64,000 nt of DNA from Lycium barbarum (GCF_019175385.1 NC_083338.1:94323777-94387776), one strand, 5' to 3'. Shown: positions 1-12,464, numbered from the stretch's first letter. Made by a program: numbers and translations. The notes: generated by a model from the letters alone, not told the origin.

Positions 1-86
1 GCTAAACTACAACTCCGAAACAAGTGGAGTGCTCCTGTGCAAGTGCTGAGAAGCAGCCTAAGGGTCTGAACCGTCTCCCTGTCTAC

Positions 87-765
87 CTGCGGGCATGAAC
101 ACAGCGTCCACAAAAAAAGGATTTCAGTACGAATAATGTACTGAGTATGTAAGGCATGATAAACAACATAATAAAGATATAGAAGTAACATGAGATAAGA
201 GAAATAACATGTACATCTGAATGCCTCTTAAGGCGGATGACATGCATGCTTTCCTTTTTGGAAAAAATATTTCATACATATATAAAAGTCATATCATCAT
301 AATACCGTACCCGGCCATAATAGGCTCGGTGTTATCCGTACCCAGCCATAATAGGCTCGGCGTTATCCGTACCCAACTACAGTAGTGTGCACAATAGGTG
401 TCGTACTCGACCGACTATAGCGCGGCTTGGTGTCAGAAAATAGCTACATATATATATAAAGCATGCATGAGAGCTCCAAGAAATGTTACAACTCTATCGG
501 AGAGACGTAAGGTCGGTATACCTCTGATTACCATTATGGAGCTAACATCTTCAACATATCTCACCTTCAAGGAATAAAAACCATAAGATGAGATCAACAA
601 CCATAACCATGACCAATAATCATGAAACAAGATCAATAACATCATAAAAAGATCAAGAACATAAGCTTATAACATTTCTAGGAATGAAGTCATTAGGTAT
701 ATCATTCACATATATTCGTATCAATAAGATATGCCACAAGAAAGAAAGGAACAACTTTAACATAC
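87..765 (-). other. Predicted LTR intron in S1
   Basis: On the minus strand GGTATGT begins the interval at 765 and CCCGCAG ends it at 87. A TACTGA branch-like sequence lies in hairpin A (124-144), about 37 nt before the acceptor. The segment just upstream of hairpin A (sense GCCTTACATACTC) is partly complementary to the donor. This is an inference from motif order; no transcript evidence is available. Confidence 0.35.
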
Positions 766-1474
766 CTCATCGCCTGCTTAACCACTCAACGTCTATCCTC
801 TCGAGCTTGCAAATCTACATTCAAGATGATTCACACTAAGGTTAAGTCATTAAAACTCTCATAAGGTCAAGTTAAACTAGTAGGTGAGCTAACGAAAATT
901 GAACAGCATTTCACCTATTTCTTAATCATCACCACAAAATCCACAACAAATTATTAAAATAACAACTCCATATGATCTCCTTTAACTCATTTTCACAACA
1001 ATTAAAGATGTACCATTGAGCAGCCCCATATACACGTGTATACAATGCTTCCTCAAAATTACTATTATCCCGCATAACAAATTATGCTCAAAATATGCCA
1101 ACAATCATAGCTCAAGTTAACTTACAACCTAAAATATCATCAAATTCATGTTTGAACCTTTCCCCCAATTTCTTTCCTTCAAATCTTAGCATAATTACCA
1201 TATAAACTTATAAACATGAAACTAAGATGAAATCTTACCTCAAGAACTCAAGAACACTTCAATTCCAAGATCACTTCACCTTGAAATACCCTCCAAAGCT
1301 TTTACAAGAAGAAGAAACAAGTTTCATCCACACTTTGAAAACCTAAGTACTTTGATCCTCACTTTGATCTTTGATTTATGCTTGAAGAAGTGTTTGAATA
1401 TGTTGGGATGGGTTTCTATAGCTTTCTTGAACTTGGGGTTATGTTAAAAATGACTTAAATGAAGAGGGGTCGTA

Positions 1475-1710
1475 ATATATAAAAACAGCAAAATCCACCG
1501 ACTCAGAAAATATGGACTGTATATACTAGCCGTATAACATTATTCGGCCAACCTCCTAGCCATATAACATTATACGGTCCGTACAAAGGGGCTATATTTC
1601 TCCATCTCAAAAACTATCTTCTCTAGAAAATTTTAAAATCCTTAAATAATGTCCATATGTCAAAATACGGACCATATCTCAATTATACAGTCCATATTCT
1701 GTATTTCCCA
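1475..1710 (-). promoter_or_regulatory. S1 U3 promoter: TATA box and dyad cluster
   Basis: A TATA-like run at 1475-1485 (minus strand) is preceded, in the sense direction, by repeated dyad motifs of the ACGG-N-CCGT type, one exact at 1574-1582, with degraded copies to about 1710. Confidence 0.5.
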
Positions 1711-1912
1711 GAAACAACTTTTGACGAACCTTTCCGCTTCGATTCACTTATTCTCTAATCCCTCCGTAACTTATCAGATATGAAATTAAACCCTTATAAG
1801 CATAAGTTAAGCATGTCCAACCTCGTATGACCTTAAAGACAAATCCCAGTGTCCAGAACTAAGACAACTAACATATGACGAATCTAAATGTATAAAACTA
1901 CAAGGTGTAACA

Positions 1913-2232
1913 CCGTATCTGCACATAAAAAAAATAATGCAAAAGTGTAGTATGAGTACAACACTAGTACGTTTTAGGTATCATAGGCTGACAACGATAG
2001 GATCGCGTATAAAGTATATAAAAACTGAAGTAAGCATCAAGTGTACCGATAAAGCTGAAGTATTATAATTGTGATCACTTAGGCATGTTTCCAAGTAACT
2101 CAACAAGAAATCAGATAAGTCAGTTAAGCTCATACCGCATAGAGGAGTAAAAATGTACATGGATGACGACTATAAAAGTACAATGCATTGGCCAAAGAAA
2201 TAACCCGGTACATACATGCTATTGGCCACGCA
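1913..2232 (-). repeat. RE5 LTR fragment between S1 and RE1
   Basis: No ORF of note. The A-rich run followed by AGTATGAGTACA is, from memory, typical of gypsy LTRs of this class, and I assign it to the host LTR RE5. That assignment rests on position and style, because the target duplication of RE1 is poorly preserved (ACGCA at 2228-2232 against ATGCC at 21498-21502). Confidence 0.45.
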
Positions 2233-2734
2233 TGTAATGACCCGTTTGGTCGTTTTTGCATCTCTGACACTTTTAGCCCTTTACGAGCTTTGTTAGCTCA
2301 CTTTTGACCCAAGAGAACCGTTAACACGCTTTTCAAGGTGTCTAGATTTAATTTGGGTGACTTTGTGAAATTTGAGCCTAAAGCGAAAAAGAGTTGACTC
2401 AAAATAGATTTTTGGGTAAACGAACCTTTTTCAGAAATTCGTCAATTCTGAGAGGTCCGAATGGCCGTTTAGAACTTGTGTGTATATTCGGTTCGATAAC
2501 CAATGCACTCGGGTGCATTTTGGGACTTGGGTTGAAAAGTAAGTTTTGAGGTATCGGGGGTTGACTCAGTCAACAAGAACTCTGATGGGAAATCTGAGGC
2601 TATGAGTGCGTTCGTAGCATGTTTTTATATATATCTGCATATTTGGTTTGTGTCCGGGAGGTCCGGGATGGTTCCGAGGGTCGATTTCAAGTTTGGAAGA
2701 CACCAGAATTTTTCGGTGTCTTGTGAGTGTCGAA

Positions 2735-2886
2735 GCGGTAGCCGAACCATCGAAGAGGTAGCATAAAAATGATGGCTGAATAGCTGAAGCGGTGGTCAAA
2801 CCGCCAAACCGGTAGCGCGAAAATGATGCACGAAAACGATGGCCAAACCGCCGGAGCGGCCAACGGGCCAGATTTTTTATTTAAAT
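2735..2886 (+). promoter_or_regulatory. RE1 5' LTR promoter: GC-rich dyads and TATA box
   Basis: TATTTAAA (2879-2886) is preceded by a run of short GC-rich inverted motifs such as GCGGTGGTCAAACCGCC and GCCAAACCGCCGGAGCGGCC. The 3' LTR repeats the layout, with dyads near 9225-9360 and a TATA box at about 9366-9374. Confidence 0.55.
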
Positions 2887-3849
2887 GCCTTATGAAACCC
2901 TTCTTCCTCCCATTCCAAAAGTTACATTTCCATAGCATCTTGGAGGCGATTTGAGGAGGGTTTTGTCAGATTTCCCATGAGGGTAAGTTCCCTAATCTTA
3001 ATCTCTTTCTTTTATCTTCTCTAGTAAGAATCCATGGTAGAAAATTCATAGAACTTGAAGAATGAAAGTGGGTTTAATGAGTATTCCTTCTAGGCTTCTA
3101 ATCTTGATTTTTTGGTTGGGTTAGCTCTATTATGCATGGATTTGATAACTAGAATTTGTTATTGCATGATTTCTTCCTATTTAGAGGCTAAATTGTAAAT
3201 CTAAGAGTTAGGGTTTATACCCGAAATTAGGGGTTTTGCTTGAATTTCGAAATTAGGTGAATACTTGAATTAATTTAGCAATTAGTTGATGGGTTTTTAT
3301 CACCTAATATTTAATTTGATATATTACCCCCGAGTTTCCCGTTTTGCCCTTGTGGGCCCCGTTTTCCCAAACTCTAGGGTTGGTTTTGACCTAATTGGAA
3401 TGATAGAGATATTCATATCGATCTTCATGATTTCTAATCTAGATTTTGAATATCCCTAGGCTTCTTTGATTTTGAGGCTCAGTGGAAGGGGAAGGCAAAA
3501 GAGTGATTGTCGGTGTTTGCTGTTCGGCCATCCAGGTAAGTTATGGCTTACCCTTGGTGAGACTGCATAGAGCGGAGCATATCTTTAGATTATATTATCG
3601 TATAGAGCATGTAAACCTTCGGGTGTGAAGTTGGGTTGGATATTGTCTTAGGTTGGGCCCTGTTGCGTGATTGGTGCTAGCCACCCCGTTATGTTGTGAC
3701 TTGATTGTTCTATTGTGTTGGCTTGATGCTACATATTGTTAGTAGATGTTGGACTTTGTTTTTCATCTTGATTGTGATATTTTAGTACCTTACGGCTTGA
3801 TGTCGATACGAGGATAGAGTTCTATATGACTTGTGTAGTCTTCACTGAT

Positions 3850-4045
3850 ATTGTTAGCGTACCCATGTTGGTAATTATGACACATATATTATTGGCGTAG
3901 CCATGTTAGTACTTGTGACTTTGATATATTATTGGCGTACCCATGTTGGTACTTGTGACTTTGATATGTTATTGGCATACCCATGTTGGTACTTGTGACA
4001 TTGATTATATTATTGGCGTACCCATGTTGGTACTTGTGATATGGA
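3850..4045 (+). repeat. Tandem array, about 40 bp unit, 5 copies
   Basis: Five head-to-tail units carry the core GTACCCATGTTGGTACTTGT. The other LTR of RE1 has six units at about 10335-10580, so the array changed length after insertion. Confidence 0.85.
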
Positions 4046-4749
4046 TCAGATTGTTGATGTAGACACATGCATTGCACGCATTCTCATCCATTCATGATAC
4101 ACTGTTAATACATTGATGATACTTGATGAAACACTGTGATGAGCTGGGCTCGATTTTTACTTGAGTGATGTGAGAGTCCGATATCCGATGTTTCTCTCGA
4201 AATCATGGATTAAGTGAATTGATACTTGATGAAAACTCTTTTTACTTTAGTGACGTGAAAGTCCGGTATCCGATGTTCATTCCGGAATCGTGGACTGAGT
4301 GAGTGCATGGACTCCGCCGGTCCCCTAGGGTGGTGCCGATGAGAACCTCCCGTGGGCAAAGATCCGGGTCCCATTTATCTGTTGGGCAAAGATTCGGTAC
4401 AGGTGGCACTTAGACTTCGTGAGTCACCTTGGGTTGTGCTACCGAGATGTCAATATTTCCGTCTGGAGTACATATGTACACAGCATTTGCATGTCATTGC
4501 ATTGCATCCATACATTATTGCATTGCATTTCATCACGACTTACATTGAGATGATTTGGTGTTGTACTTGTGATGTTGGATTCATATTTGATATATTGAGA
4601 CTTGGCACATTTGGGTTTAGATGCTCGACTTAGGCAATGACATGTACTTGGATTCGATTATGTTTGATTTATACTTGTTGATTTATCTGCTTATCTTGCT
4701 TTATTGTCTGAATTATGTTAGCTATACTTAGTCAGCCTATGATACCTAC

Positions 4750-4770
4750 CAGTACCGTTGTTTTGTACTG
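4750..4770 (+). other. Hairpin A homologue in RE1 LTR
   Basis: CAGTAC and GTACTG flank a 9-nt loop. This is the same arm sequence as the 7/7 hairpin of the other families, at the corresponding place just before an acceptor-like CAG. The copy in the 3' LTR (21063-21083) has one arm mismatch. Confidence 0.6.
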
Positions 4771-5189
4771 ACCTACGCTTGTTGCATTCTTTTATGGATG
4801 CAGAGTATTAGATAGGTTTCACTCTTTTCCCTCGTGGTTGATTAGCGAGGCTGCTGTAGCGTCATTCCAGGGTGAACACGATGACGGCTGCTTCCCGGAT
4901 GTTCTTTCCTTTACTTACTTGCCTTACTCTTATTTCGAGACAGTTGTATTATGAGACTTTATCATCTTTCAGACTTATAGTATTTAGTTACTGCTCTTGT
5001 ATGAATTAGACCAGACAATGGGGTTGTATTTAGTATTTTCGCAATTTATCTTATATGGATGAATTGAGACTTATTATATATTTATTTCTTCCGCCTTTAC
5101 TTAAATTGGTTATATTGGGATAAGGGTTCTCCTATCGCGGTGAGAATGATAGTTGCCCGCACTTCTTAGTAAAATGGGTCGTGACAAGT

Positions 5190-5203
5190 TGGTATCAAAA
5201 CCC
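5190..5203 (+). other. RE1 primer binding site (tRNA-Met type)
   Basis: TGGTATCAAAACCC lies 3 nt after the LTR end. It matches the usual TGGTATCAGAGCC primer site for initiator tRNA-Met with two differences. Confidence 0.85.
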
Positions 5204-8200
5204 TAGGTTACCCGATCTATAATACAAGAGTGTGTCTAGTAGAGTCTTTTGGATCGGTACGATGAGCTCCGTACTTATCTGCGAGAGGCTATAAGACATT
5301 TATGAAACTTCAAATTCTTTCATTCTCTCGTCTGACTTTATTCAAATTAGTATCTAGTCGATTCCAATCGGTATCTAGACCTTCTTATCTTGATCATCAT
5401 CAGAAGATGAAAATTCTTCCTTTAATTCTTACGCGAATGGTCGATCTATGACGTGCTGTGGAATGGTACGAGATGTGTTACTCCGATTCGGGAAGGTGAT
5501 CAAGTTCAGTTTCTAGTTATGTCTTGAGGTTTTAATTGTGTGGAGCCGCGATTAGACTCCGTTGCGGTGTGGAGTCGCAATTAGACTCATTTATTGTGAG
5601 AGTTCGTAAGAAATGGAAGATACTTCAGAGGGTTACAGGGTCTCCATGTTTCAGCGTTGGGTTGCTTGGAAGTGACAAAGTGTAATTATGGCTTAACAAT
5701 GGTGGGTCGACGATTCAACAATGGTAGAGTATTAGACTGTGGTATGTGAGAACAAGTGTAAGTTCAGTGATGACATCGAATATGGACAAATGTATTGTGA
5801 TCGCGGGTAATAAAAAAAAGATGTTGAAAATAAGGACATAAAGGAATCTTTGTACCAGTGTGTAGCGAAGTAAGACTTCTTAGAATATCTTGGATATAAG
5901 TACTTTTCATAATATTGGGAATGGAAATTGGTATCTGACACGGTTGTCATAATAAGGTTGCGACGGGTGCTAACGGTCATTTTTTATGTAATCTCGTTAA
6001 TGTTAATGGACTACTCTATTAGTAAGTAAATTCTATGGTCTCATCGTTGGTCGGTAAAATTTGACTGCGTTGTAGGCTTCTAAGAGGCTAGTGATTGACT
6101 AGTAGAAATGACTTCAATTATGGGCGTATACGATGAATTAATGACTTGGGAAGTTACTGGCTGCCACACTTCGATTTGAGGTGAAGTATTGATATTGTTT
6201 TGGCGGTTCATTTGACTTTGATGGATGATTAGTTAGAGGATCGAGTGGAATTGAGCGTTTGTTGGTTGATAGTGATAAAGTGTTTTGAAATGAAATATGG
6301 GAACTGAAGGATTACAATGAGGCATCTTGCTATCGGTTCAGGAGATTAAGGTTCGTGGGAGTTTGGTACAGTATAGAGTGGGCTTAAGATTTTATGGATG
6401 GGTTGTATGTTCGGTTATGTTATAGACTAAATAGAGATTAGTGGTGGACGAAGGTTGGGAACCTTGTATTCATTGTGTTATCGGCTAGATCCCTCTACTA
6501 GTGTGTTATTACTCGGCTTGGGTGATTGAATAAAAAGAGGTAATCATGGAAGTGGTTAGAGGTATTCAGATTCGATAATTGAGGTAAGAGGGGATTCTTC
6601 GAAGACTAGTAACTTTAAGGATTTGAGTAAGGGATTAGTGAACATGGATACTTGAAATGGTAGATCAATTATGGGTTAACTAAGTTGAGTTCGGGATAAC
6701 ATTCGGAAATTGAGTAATGCAATTTGGGCAAGGACGCTTCAATGAGATACATGAGGATAATAGTGAGACTGTTGTGTGATACACTGGATTTAGAGAGTGT
6801 TCAATTTCGTGTTGTAAGCGTTCAGAAAACTCTAATGTGCAAAGTGTGTGGTATGATCCTATCTCCCGGATTGATTCGGCTAGCTTGCAGAACTTATGGG
6901 TATGCGGTATTTTATTGAGTGGATTCGAGGATTGACTACGGTATTGATGATCGTGAATTGATTAGAAAATTTGGGAATTGATGAGTCAAGAAAAGATATA
7001 GTTGATGGTGAATCGACAAGAAAAAGGGTACATCTTAGGGATCTTCTTGCATATTCCAATTGAGATATGTTTGTTACGTGAACTTAAGAAGGAAATCTAC
7101 AGGGATGGACTAGGTGATATGACAGAGTTCCGTGAGGTTAGTGATCTGCGACTATTGAGAAGCATATTTCAGTGAACCAACTTGTTGAGGTTTATAAAAA
7201 GTGTCTTGGTGGTACACCGTCAAATAAGTTTCGCGACCTTCTACAGTGAATGAGTCAGCGTGATTTAAGAGAAAGGATTGTGAAATTCCTACCAGGTGAG
7301 GACCAGAATTATATTTTCGGGAGGAACCTTGCTCGTGGTAATACAGTGTGATTGCAAGTAATATTGACTGAACAGTTTGGGTAAGAGCTTTTGGTTATTA
7401 ACGACTTGGGGGAAATTGCGTGAGATTTCGAGTGGTAGTGTAGGATTGGATACCTTTGGAGAGTTTACGAGCATATCGAGATGATAGTTTAAGAGGTTCG
7501 ATGGTTATATAATTACTTTATGAAGCTTAAGGTATGCACCGAAAAGTTCGGGGTTGTATCGGATTCGCGTATCGGGTAAAGGTTGAGAAACATGAAGTTT
7601 GAAATCGTAAGGTATAGCTCTTCAGTGCTAAGTTGATAACTGGGATAGGACTCTACTTCTGGAGTCGAAAGTGATGGATAGGATTTGTTATGCGTGGTAT
7701 GGCTGTGATTGATTTCGAAATTAGGAGTCAAATCTAATGATTGTTGGTGGTTTTCGAGAGTTGTGCATTCATTCAGGGTCAGCATGGTTAGATGTATGCT
7801 TAATGGTCTATGGTTATATTTCCAGGAAGATATTTAAGGATTCGATGCGTTTCGGCTCAAATTCGAGGTAAGATAGACTTACCAAGCTTTGTTAGGATTT
7901 CCTAGTGAATTTGATGATATTTTCTGAGAATAGTTACTTGGACAGAATAATGGTATACAATGAGCCTAGTATAGATTTGAGGAGGAACTGCTGTGCAAAA
8001 GGCCTCAATAGGGATCAGTTGTTTGCTCGACGAGATATTCAGCGGTATGGTTTTCTGTATTGTGATTTGAAGGTTTAAGAAGATTTGAAACTGGCCGAGT
8101 TGGCTGCCAGTAAGATCAGTTTTGATGGAATTGCGTAGAGATAGCAGATGAATCAAGGATTCTTTCTGGCAAGGGTAGTTATGGGTTCAAAATCTTGGTA

Positions 8201-8569
8201 TATGTGTTCATATGTTTCTAAGGAATCGCGATACGAGAAACGACTCTAGTAATTGCGAAAGAAAGGTTAGCAGAATCAGAGTATTTCATGGGTTCGAAAT
8301 AGGCTACGGTTTGTGACCATGTTTCAGAGGATTGCGTTGGTTTGGGAAAGTCTTTCTGGGGCCTATTAATTGCGTTCAGAATAGCGATTTTATCTAAACC
8401 AGAGAATTCGAGTAAAACGATTCGTTTATGCGAGGATCAGTTGCGAGGGAAAGCCGAATATCGAGATATGAGAATTGGAGCTAGAGCTAAGCTTAAAGAG
8501 TTGTGACTGTTACATAAGCCGAGGTGCTTTGTCCTGTTTGAGATTACCTGTTGTTGGACTCCTTGTTCA

Positions 8570-8718
8570 ATGAGTTAGTTTTTCACCAGATTTGTCAAAT
8601 GTTTATCCGATTTTCCACGGTTCTATGTTGGAGAATTACCGTTCTGGTGGTTTTTGTATCATTCGTTGGGATTCAGTTTTGTTCGATAAGAATCTTTCCT
8701 GTAAGGAGAAGTCCGACA
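8570..8718 (+). pseudogene. pol: Integrase C-terminus remnant in RE1
   Basis: The frame starting at 8592 reads SNVYPIFHGSMLENYRS, followed by CIIRWDSVLFDKNLS. This resembles the end of chromovirus integrase, where [12 protein letters not shown] is followed by a short linker to the chromodomain (compare RE5 at 53623-53740). A few upstream residues (PDLS) extend the match, and the chromodomain itself is not recognisable. The region is not long enough to encode a function. It shows that RE1 descends from a coding gypsy element and was not built from non-coding sequence alone. I see no equivalent remnants of RT or RNase H further left. Confidence 0.6.
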
Positions 8719-10334
8719 TGCGTATCCGATATCGTCAGTTATTGCCGATTCGAGCATTTATTGCATCTCCGACACTTTTGACCCTTTTCGAGCTTGGTTA
8801 GCTCACTTTTGACCCAAGGGGATCGTTGACATGCTTTTCGAGGTGTCTAAATTTGATTCGGGCGACTTTTTATAAAATTTGGGCCTAAAGCGAAAAAGAG
8901 TTGACTCAAAGTTGACTTTTGGGCAAACGGACCTTTTTTGAAAATCCGTCATTTCCAAGAGGTCCGGATGGCCATTTAGAACTTGTGTGCATATTCGGTT
9001 CGATTCCCAATGCACTCGGGTGCATTTTGGGACTCGGGTTGGAAAGAGAGTTTTGAGGTATCGGGGGTTGACTCGGTCAACAAGACCTCTGAGGCTACGA
9101 GTGCATTCGTAGCGCATTTTTATATATATCTGCATATCTGGTTTGTGTCCGCGAGGTTCAGGGATGGTTCCAGGGGTTGATTTCAAGTTCGGAAGACACC
9201 AGAATTTTCTAGTGTCTTATGAGCACCGAAGCGGTGGCCGAATCGCCGAAGCAGTAGCACGAAAATGATGGTCGAACAGCTGAAGCGGTGGCCGAAGCGC
9301 TAACGCGAAAATGATACGTGAAAACGATGGCCGAACCGCCGAAGCGGCCGACTGGCCAAATTTTTTATTTAAATGCCTTATGAAACCCTTCTTCCTCCCA
9401 TTCCAAAAGTTAAATTTCCATAACATCTTGGAGGCGATTTGAGGAGGGTTTTGTCAGATTTCTCATGAGGGTAAGTTCCCTAATCTTAATCTCTTTCTTT
9501 TACCTTCCCTAGTAAGAATCCATGGTAGAAAATCCATAGAACTTGAAGAATGAAAGTGGGTGTAATGAGTATTCCTTCTAGGCTTCTAAATCTTGATTTC
9601 TTGGATGGGTTAGCGCTATTAATCATGGACTTGATGACTAGAATTTATTATTGCATGATTTCTTCCTAATTAAAGGCTAAATTGTAAATCTAAGAGTTAG
9701 GGTTTATACCCAAAATTGGGGATTTTGCTTGAATTTCGAAATTAGGTGAATACTTAAGTTAATTTAGCAATTAGTTGATGGGTCTTGATCACCTAGTATT
9801 TAATTTGATATTTTACCCCTGAGTTTCTCGTTTTGCCCTTGTGGGCCCCATTTTCCCAAATTCAAGGTTTTGACCTAATTTGAATTATAGCGATATTCGT
9901 ATCAATCTTCATGATTTCTAATCTAGATTTCAAATATCCCTAGGCTTCTTTGATTTGTAGGCTCAGTGGAAGGGGAAGGCAAAAGAGTGATTGTCGGTGT
10001 TTGCTGTTCGGCCATCTAAGTAAGTTATGGCTTACCCTTGGTGAGACTGCATAGAGCGGAGCATATCTTTAGATTATATTATCGGAGAGAGCATGTAAAC
10101 CTTCAGATGTGAAGTTGGGTTGAATATTGTCTTAAGTTGGGCCCTGTTGCATGATTGGTGCTAGCCACCCCATTATGTTGTGACTTGATTGTTCTATTGT
10201 GTTGGCTTGATGCTACGTGTTGTTAGTAGATGCTGGAATCTGTTGTTCATCTTGATTGTGATATTTTAGTATCTTACGGCATGATGTCGATACGAGGATA
10301 GAGTTCTATATGACTTGTGTAGTCTTCACTGATA

Positions 10335-10580
10335 TTGTTAGCGTACCCATGTTGGTACTTGTGACACATATATTATTGGCATAGCCATATTGGTACTTGT
10401 GACTTTGATATATTATTGGCGTAGCCATGTTGGTACTTGTGACTTTGATATATTATTGGCATACCCATGTTGGTACTTGTGACTTTGATATATTATTGTC
10501 ATACCGTTGGTACTTGTGACATTGATTATTTTGTTGGCGTACCCATGTTAGTACTTGTGATATGGATCAGATTATTGATG
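10335..10580 (+). repeat. Tandem array, about 40 bp unit, 6 copies
   Basis: This is the 3' LTR counterpart of the array at 3850-4045, with one more unit and one unit carrying a short deletion. Confidence 0.83.
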
Positions 10581-11565
10581 TTGACACATGTATTGCACGC
10601 ATTCTCATCCATTCATGATATACTGTTAATACCTTGATGATACTTGATGAAACACTGTGATGAGCTGGGCTCGATTTTTACTTGAGTAACGTGAGAGTCT
10701 GATATCAGATGTTCGTCACGAAATCGTGGATTGAGTAAATTGATACTTGATGAAAACTCTTTTTACTTGAGTGACGTGAGAGTCTGATATCCGATGTTCA
10801 TGCCGAAATCGTGGATTGAGTGAGTGCATAGACTCCGCAGGTCCCTCAGGGTGGTGCCGATTAGAACCCCCCGTATGCAACAATCCAGCTCCCGTATGTC
10901 TGTTGGGCAATGATCCGGGATGGGTGGCACTTAGACTTCGCGAGTCACCTTGGGTTGTACTACTGAGATGTCAATATTTCCGTCCAGAGTACATATGTAC
11001 ACAGCATTTGCATGGCATTGCATTGCATCCATACATTATTGCATTGCATTGCATCACGACTTACATTGAGATGATTTGGTGTTGTACTTGTGATGTTGGA
11101 TTCAGATTTGATATATTGAGACTTGGCACATTTGGGTTTAGATGCTCGAATTAGACAATGATGTGTACTTGGCTTCGATTATATTTGACTTGTTGATTTA
11201 TCTACTTATCTTGCTTTATTGTCTGAATTATGTTAGCTATACTTATTCGGCCTATGATACTGTCACGACCAGACTCGGGGCCGCGACGAGCACCCGGTGC
11301 TAGCCCACCCGAGCACCCTCTTAGCTTACTCTTATACTTACATCTAGGTGAGCCACATAATTATACATACATTTCCATTCATTCGTCAACTAGTCCCAAT
11401 TGGACAACAGTACATTTATATCACCATAGGCATCTATGCCACATCAATGTACGTGGCCAACGTGGCCGACAAAATGATATACAAAACATAGGCCGACAAG
11501 GCCGAACCTGTCTAACCATATACACATGATTACGAGCCTCTAGGAAGAGTATAACACATCACATG

Positions 11566-11584
11566 AGCGGGACAGGACCCCGCT
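11566..11584 (-). other. Hairpin B, RE2 left LTR
   Basis: On the plus strand AGCGGG and CCCGCT form a perfect 6-bp stem around the 7-nt loop ACAGGAC. The right LTR copy is at 19077-19095. Other families have a different but still complementary stem at the same place. Confidence 0.6.
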
Positions 11585-11705
11585 ATGCCCATAATTATAT
11601 ACACAAAAGAATAAGTACCTAAAAGCTATGGCTCCGAAGGAAATGGAGCTCTGCTATGTAATCTCTGAATAAGCAGCTATGGATCAAGTCTGTCTCCCTG
11701 TGCAC

Positions 11706-12464
11706 CTGCGGGCATGACGCAGTGTCCACAAACAAAAGGACGTCAGTACGAAGAATGTACTGAGTATGTAAAGCATGATTAACATCAATGTAGAAGCATC
11801 ATAGACAATATATGAAGTGGCATAGGAGGGAAGACAATAATATCATCATCATGGCACTTACCTGCCTTTCATAGGAACTTTCCATTTATCATGCGTATTT
11901 CATAATAGGGCTCGTATTCGTATACATAGTCTTTTCACATTCATATTCATATTATATACATAGACATACACTTATATACATACATAGCGTACCCGACCAT
12001 AACGTTCGGTGTTTTATACATACTTGGCCAACCAAGGCTCAATGTTATTTCTACCTGGCCCTACCAAGGCTTCAGGTTTATCCGTACCATCTGTAGATGT
12101 GTGCGCGCGTTACGTAATCATATACATACATATATATATACATCCATATACATATATTCTACCCGGCATTATAAGCTCGGGGTGTCATTATAGCCCTTCA
12201 TAGGCACATGTGAATATAATAGCCCGTAGGCACCTTTAGCATCATTATTGTTATCATCGTCATCACTATCATCATCGTTTTCGCTACATCTCTAGCTTAT
12301 GCTTACTCGTCAATGGGGTGCGTAGTACATTCGTAGCACGTATCGAGGGTCGTGAGCTTATGAGCTCGGAGTGTCAATCACTTGAATACAACATACTCAT
12401 ATAGAGGATTTAAGAGTTTGACCAAGGAACCATGCCTTATGAAAGAAGGGTTAGCCTTACATAC
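11706..12464 (-). other. Predicted LTR intron in RE2 left LTR
   Basis: On the minus strand the donor is G|GTATGTAAGGC at 12464 and the acceptor CCCGCAG| at 11706. The branch-like TACTGAC has its A at 11743, 37 nt from the acceptor. The segment GCTTTACATACTC just upstream of hairpin A pairs with the donor over 11 positions with one G-U. The right LTR equivalent is 19217-19959. Confidence 0.42.

Larger units (their letters stand above)
1..1912 (-). mobile_element. S1: LTR cut by window start (solo or element end)
   Basis: This is the right part of a Ty3/gypsy-type LTR on the minus strand. It ends in GGTGTAACA at 1912, the terminus used by the other minus-strand LTRs here, and its start lies left of the window. 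No PPT complement follows 1912, so this is an outer end or a solo LTR rather than a junction with an internal region. Internal landmarks match solo LTR S5: hairpin A (124-144), a donor-like GGTATGT near 765, a TATA-like stretch (1475-1485) and dyad motifs around 1500-1710, including ACGGTCCGT at 1574-1582. It appears to be inserted in the RE5 LTR. No coding sequence was seen. Confidence 0.75.
3536..4803 (+). other. Predicted LTR intron in RE1 5' LTR
   Basis: CAG|GTAAGT lies at 3533-3541. The 3' end has TACTGAC (branch A about 4771), a T-rich tract, and TGCAG|A at 4803, 32 nt later. These are close to plant splice consensus. The 3' LTR keeps GTAAGT near 10020 and the branch and acceptor at 21078-21116. 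There is no transcript support. Confidence 0.45.
2233..5186 (+). repeat. RE1 5' LTR
   Basis: The LTR starts TGTAATGACCC and ends GGGTCGTGACA directly before the primer binding site. In order it holds dyad motifs (2735-2875), a TATA box (2879-2886), a strong GTAAGT donor at 2980 and another at 3536, a 40-bp tandem array (3850-4045), an imperfect duplication of about 85 bp around 4130-4300, a hairpin at 4750-4770, a CAG acceptor at 4803, and a second small hairpin CTATC/GATAG (5132-5152). The second copy is at 8743-21497, interrupted by RE2. There is no protein-coding content. Confidence 0.88.
5187..8742 (+). repeat. RE1 internal region, mostly non-coding
   Basis: After the primer site the leader contains TGTGTCTAGTAGAGTCTT (5231-5248), a motif also present in the leaders of RE2, RE3 and RE4. 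From there to about 8570 I see no protein family, only short open frames broken by stops. The last 150 bp keep a decayed pol end, entered separately. A purine stretch at 8703-8711 may be the polypurine tract, although it lies about 30 bp before the estimated LTR start. Confidence 0.6.

Noticed and set aside
4352..4633. 93-codon frame in the RE1 LTR
   Set aside because: It lies in non-coding LTR DNA; its counterpart near 10816-11154 differs by indels and has no family match.
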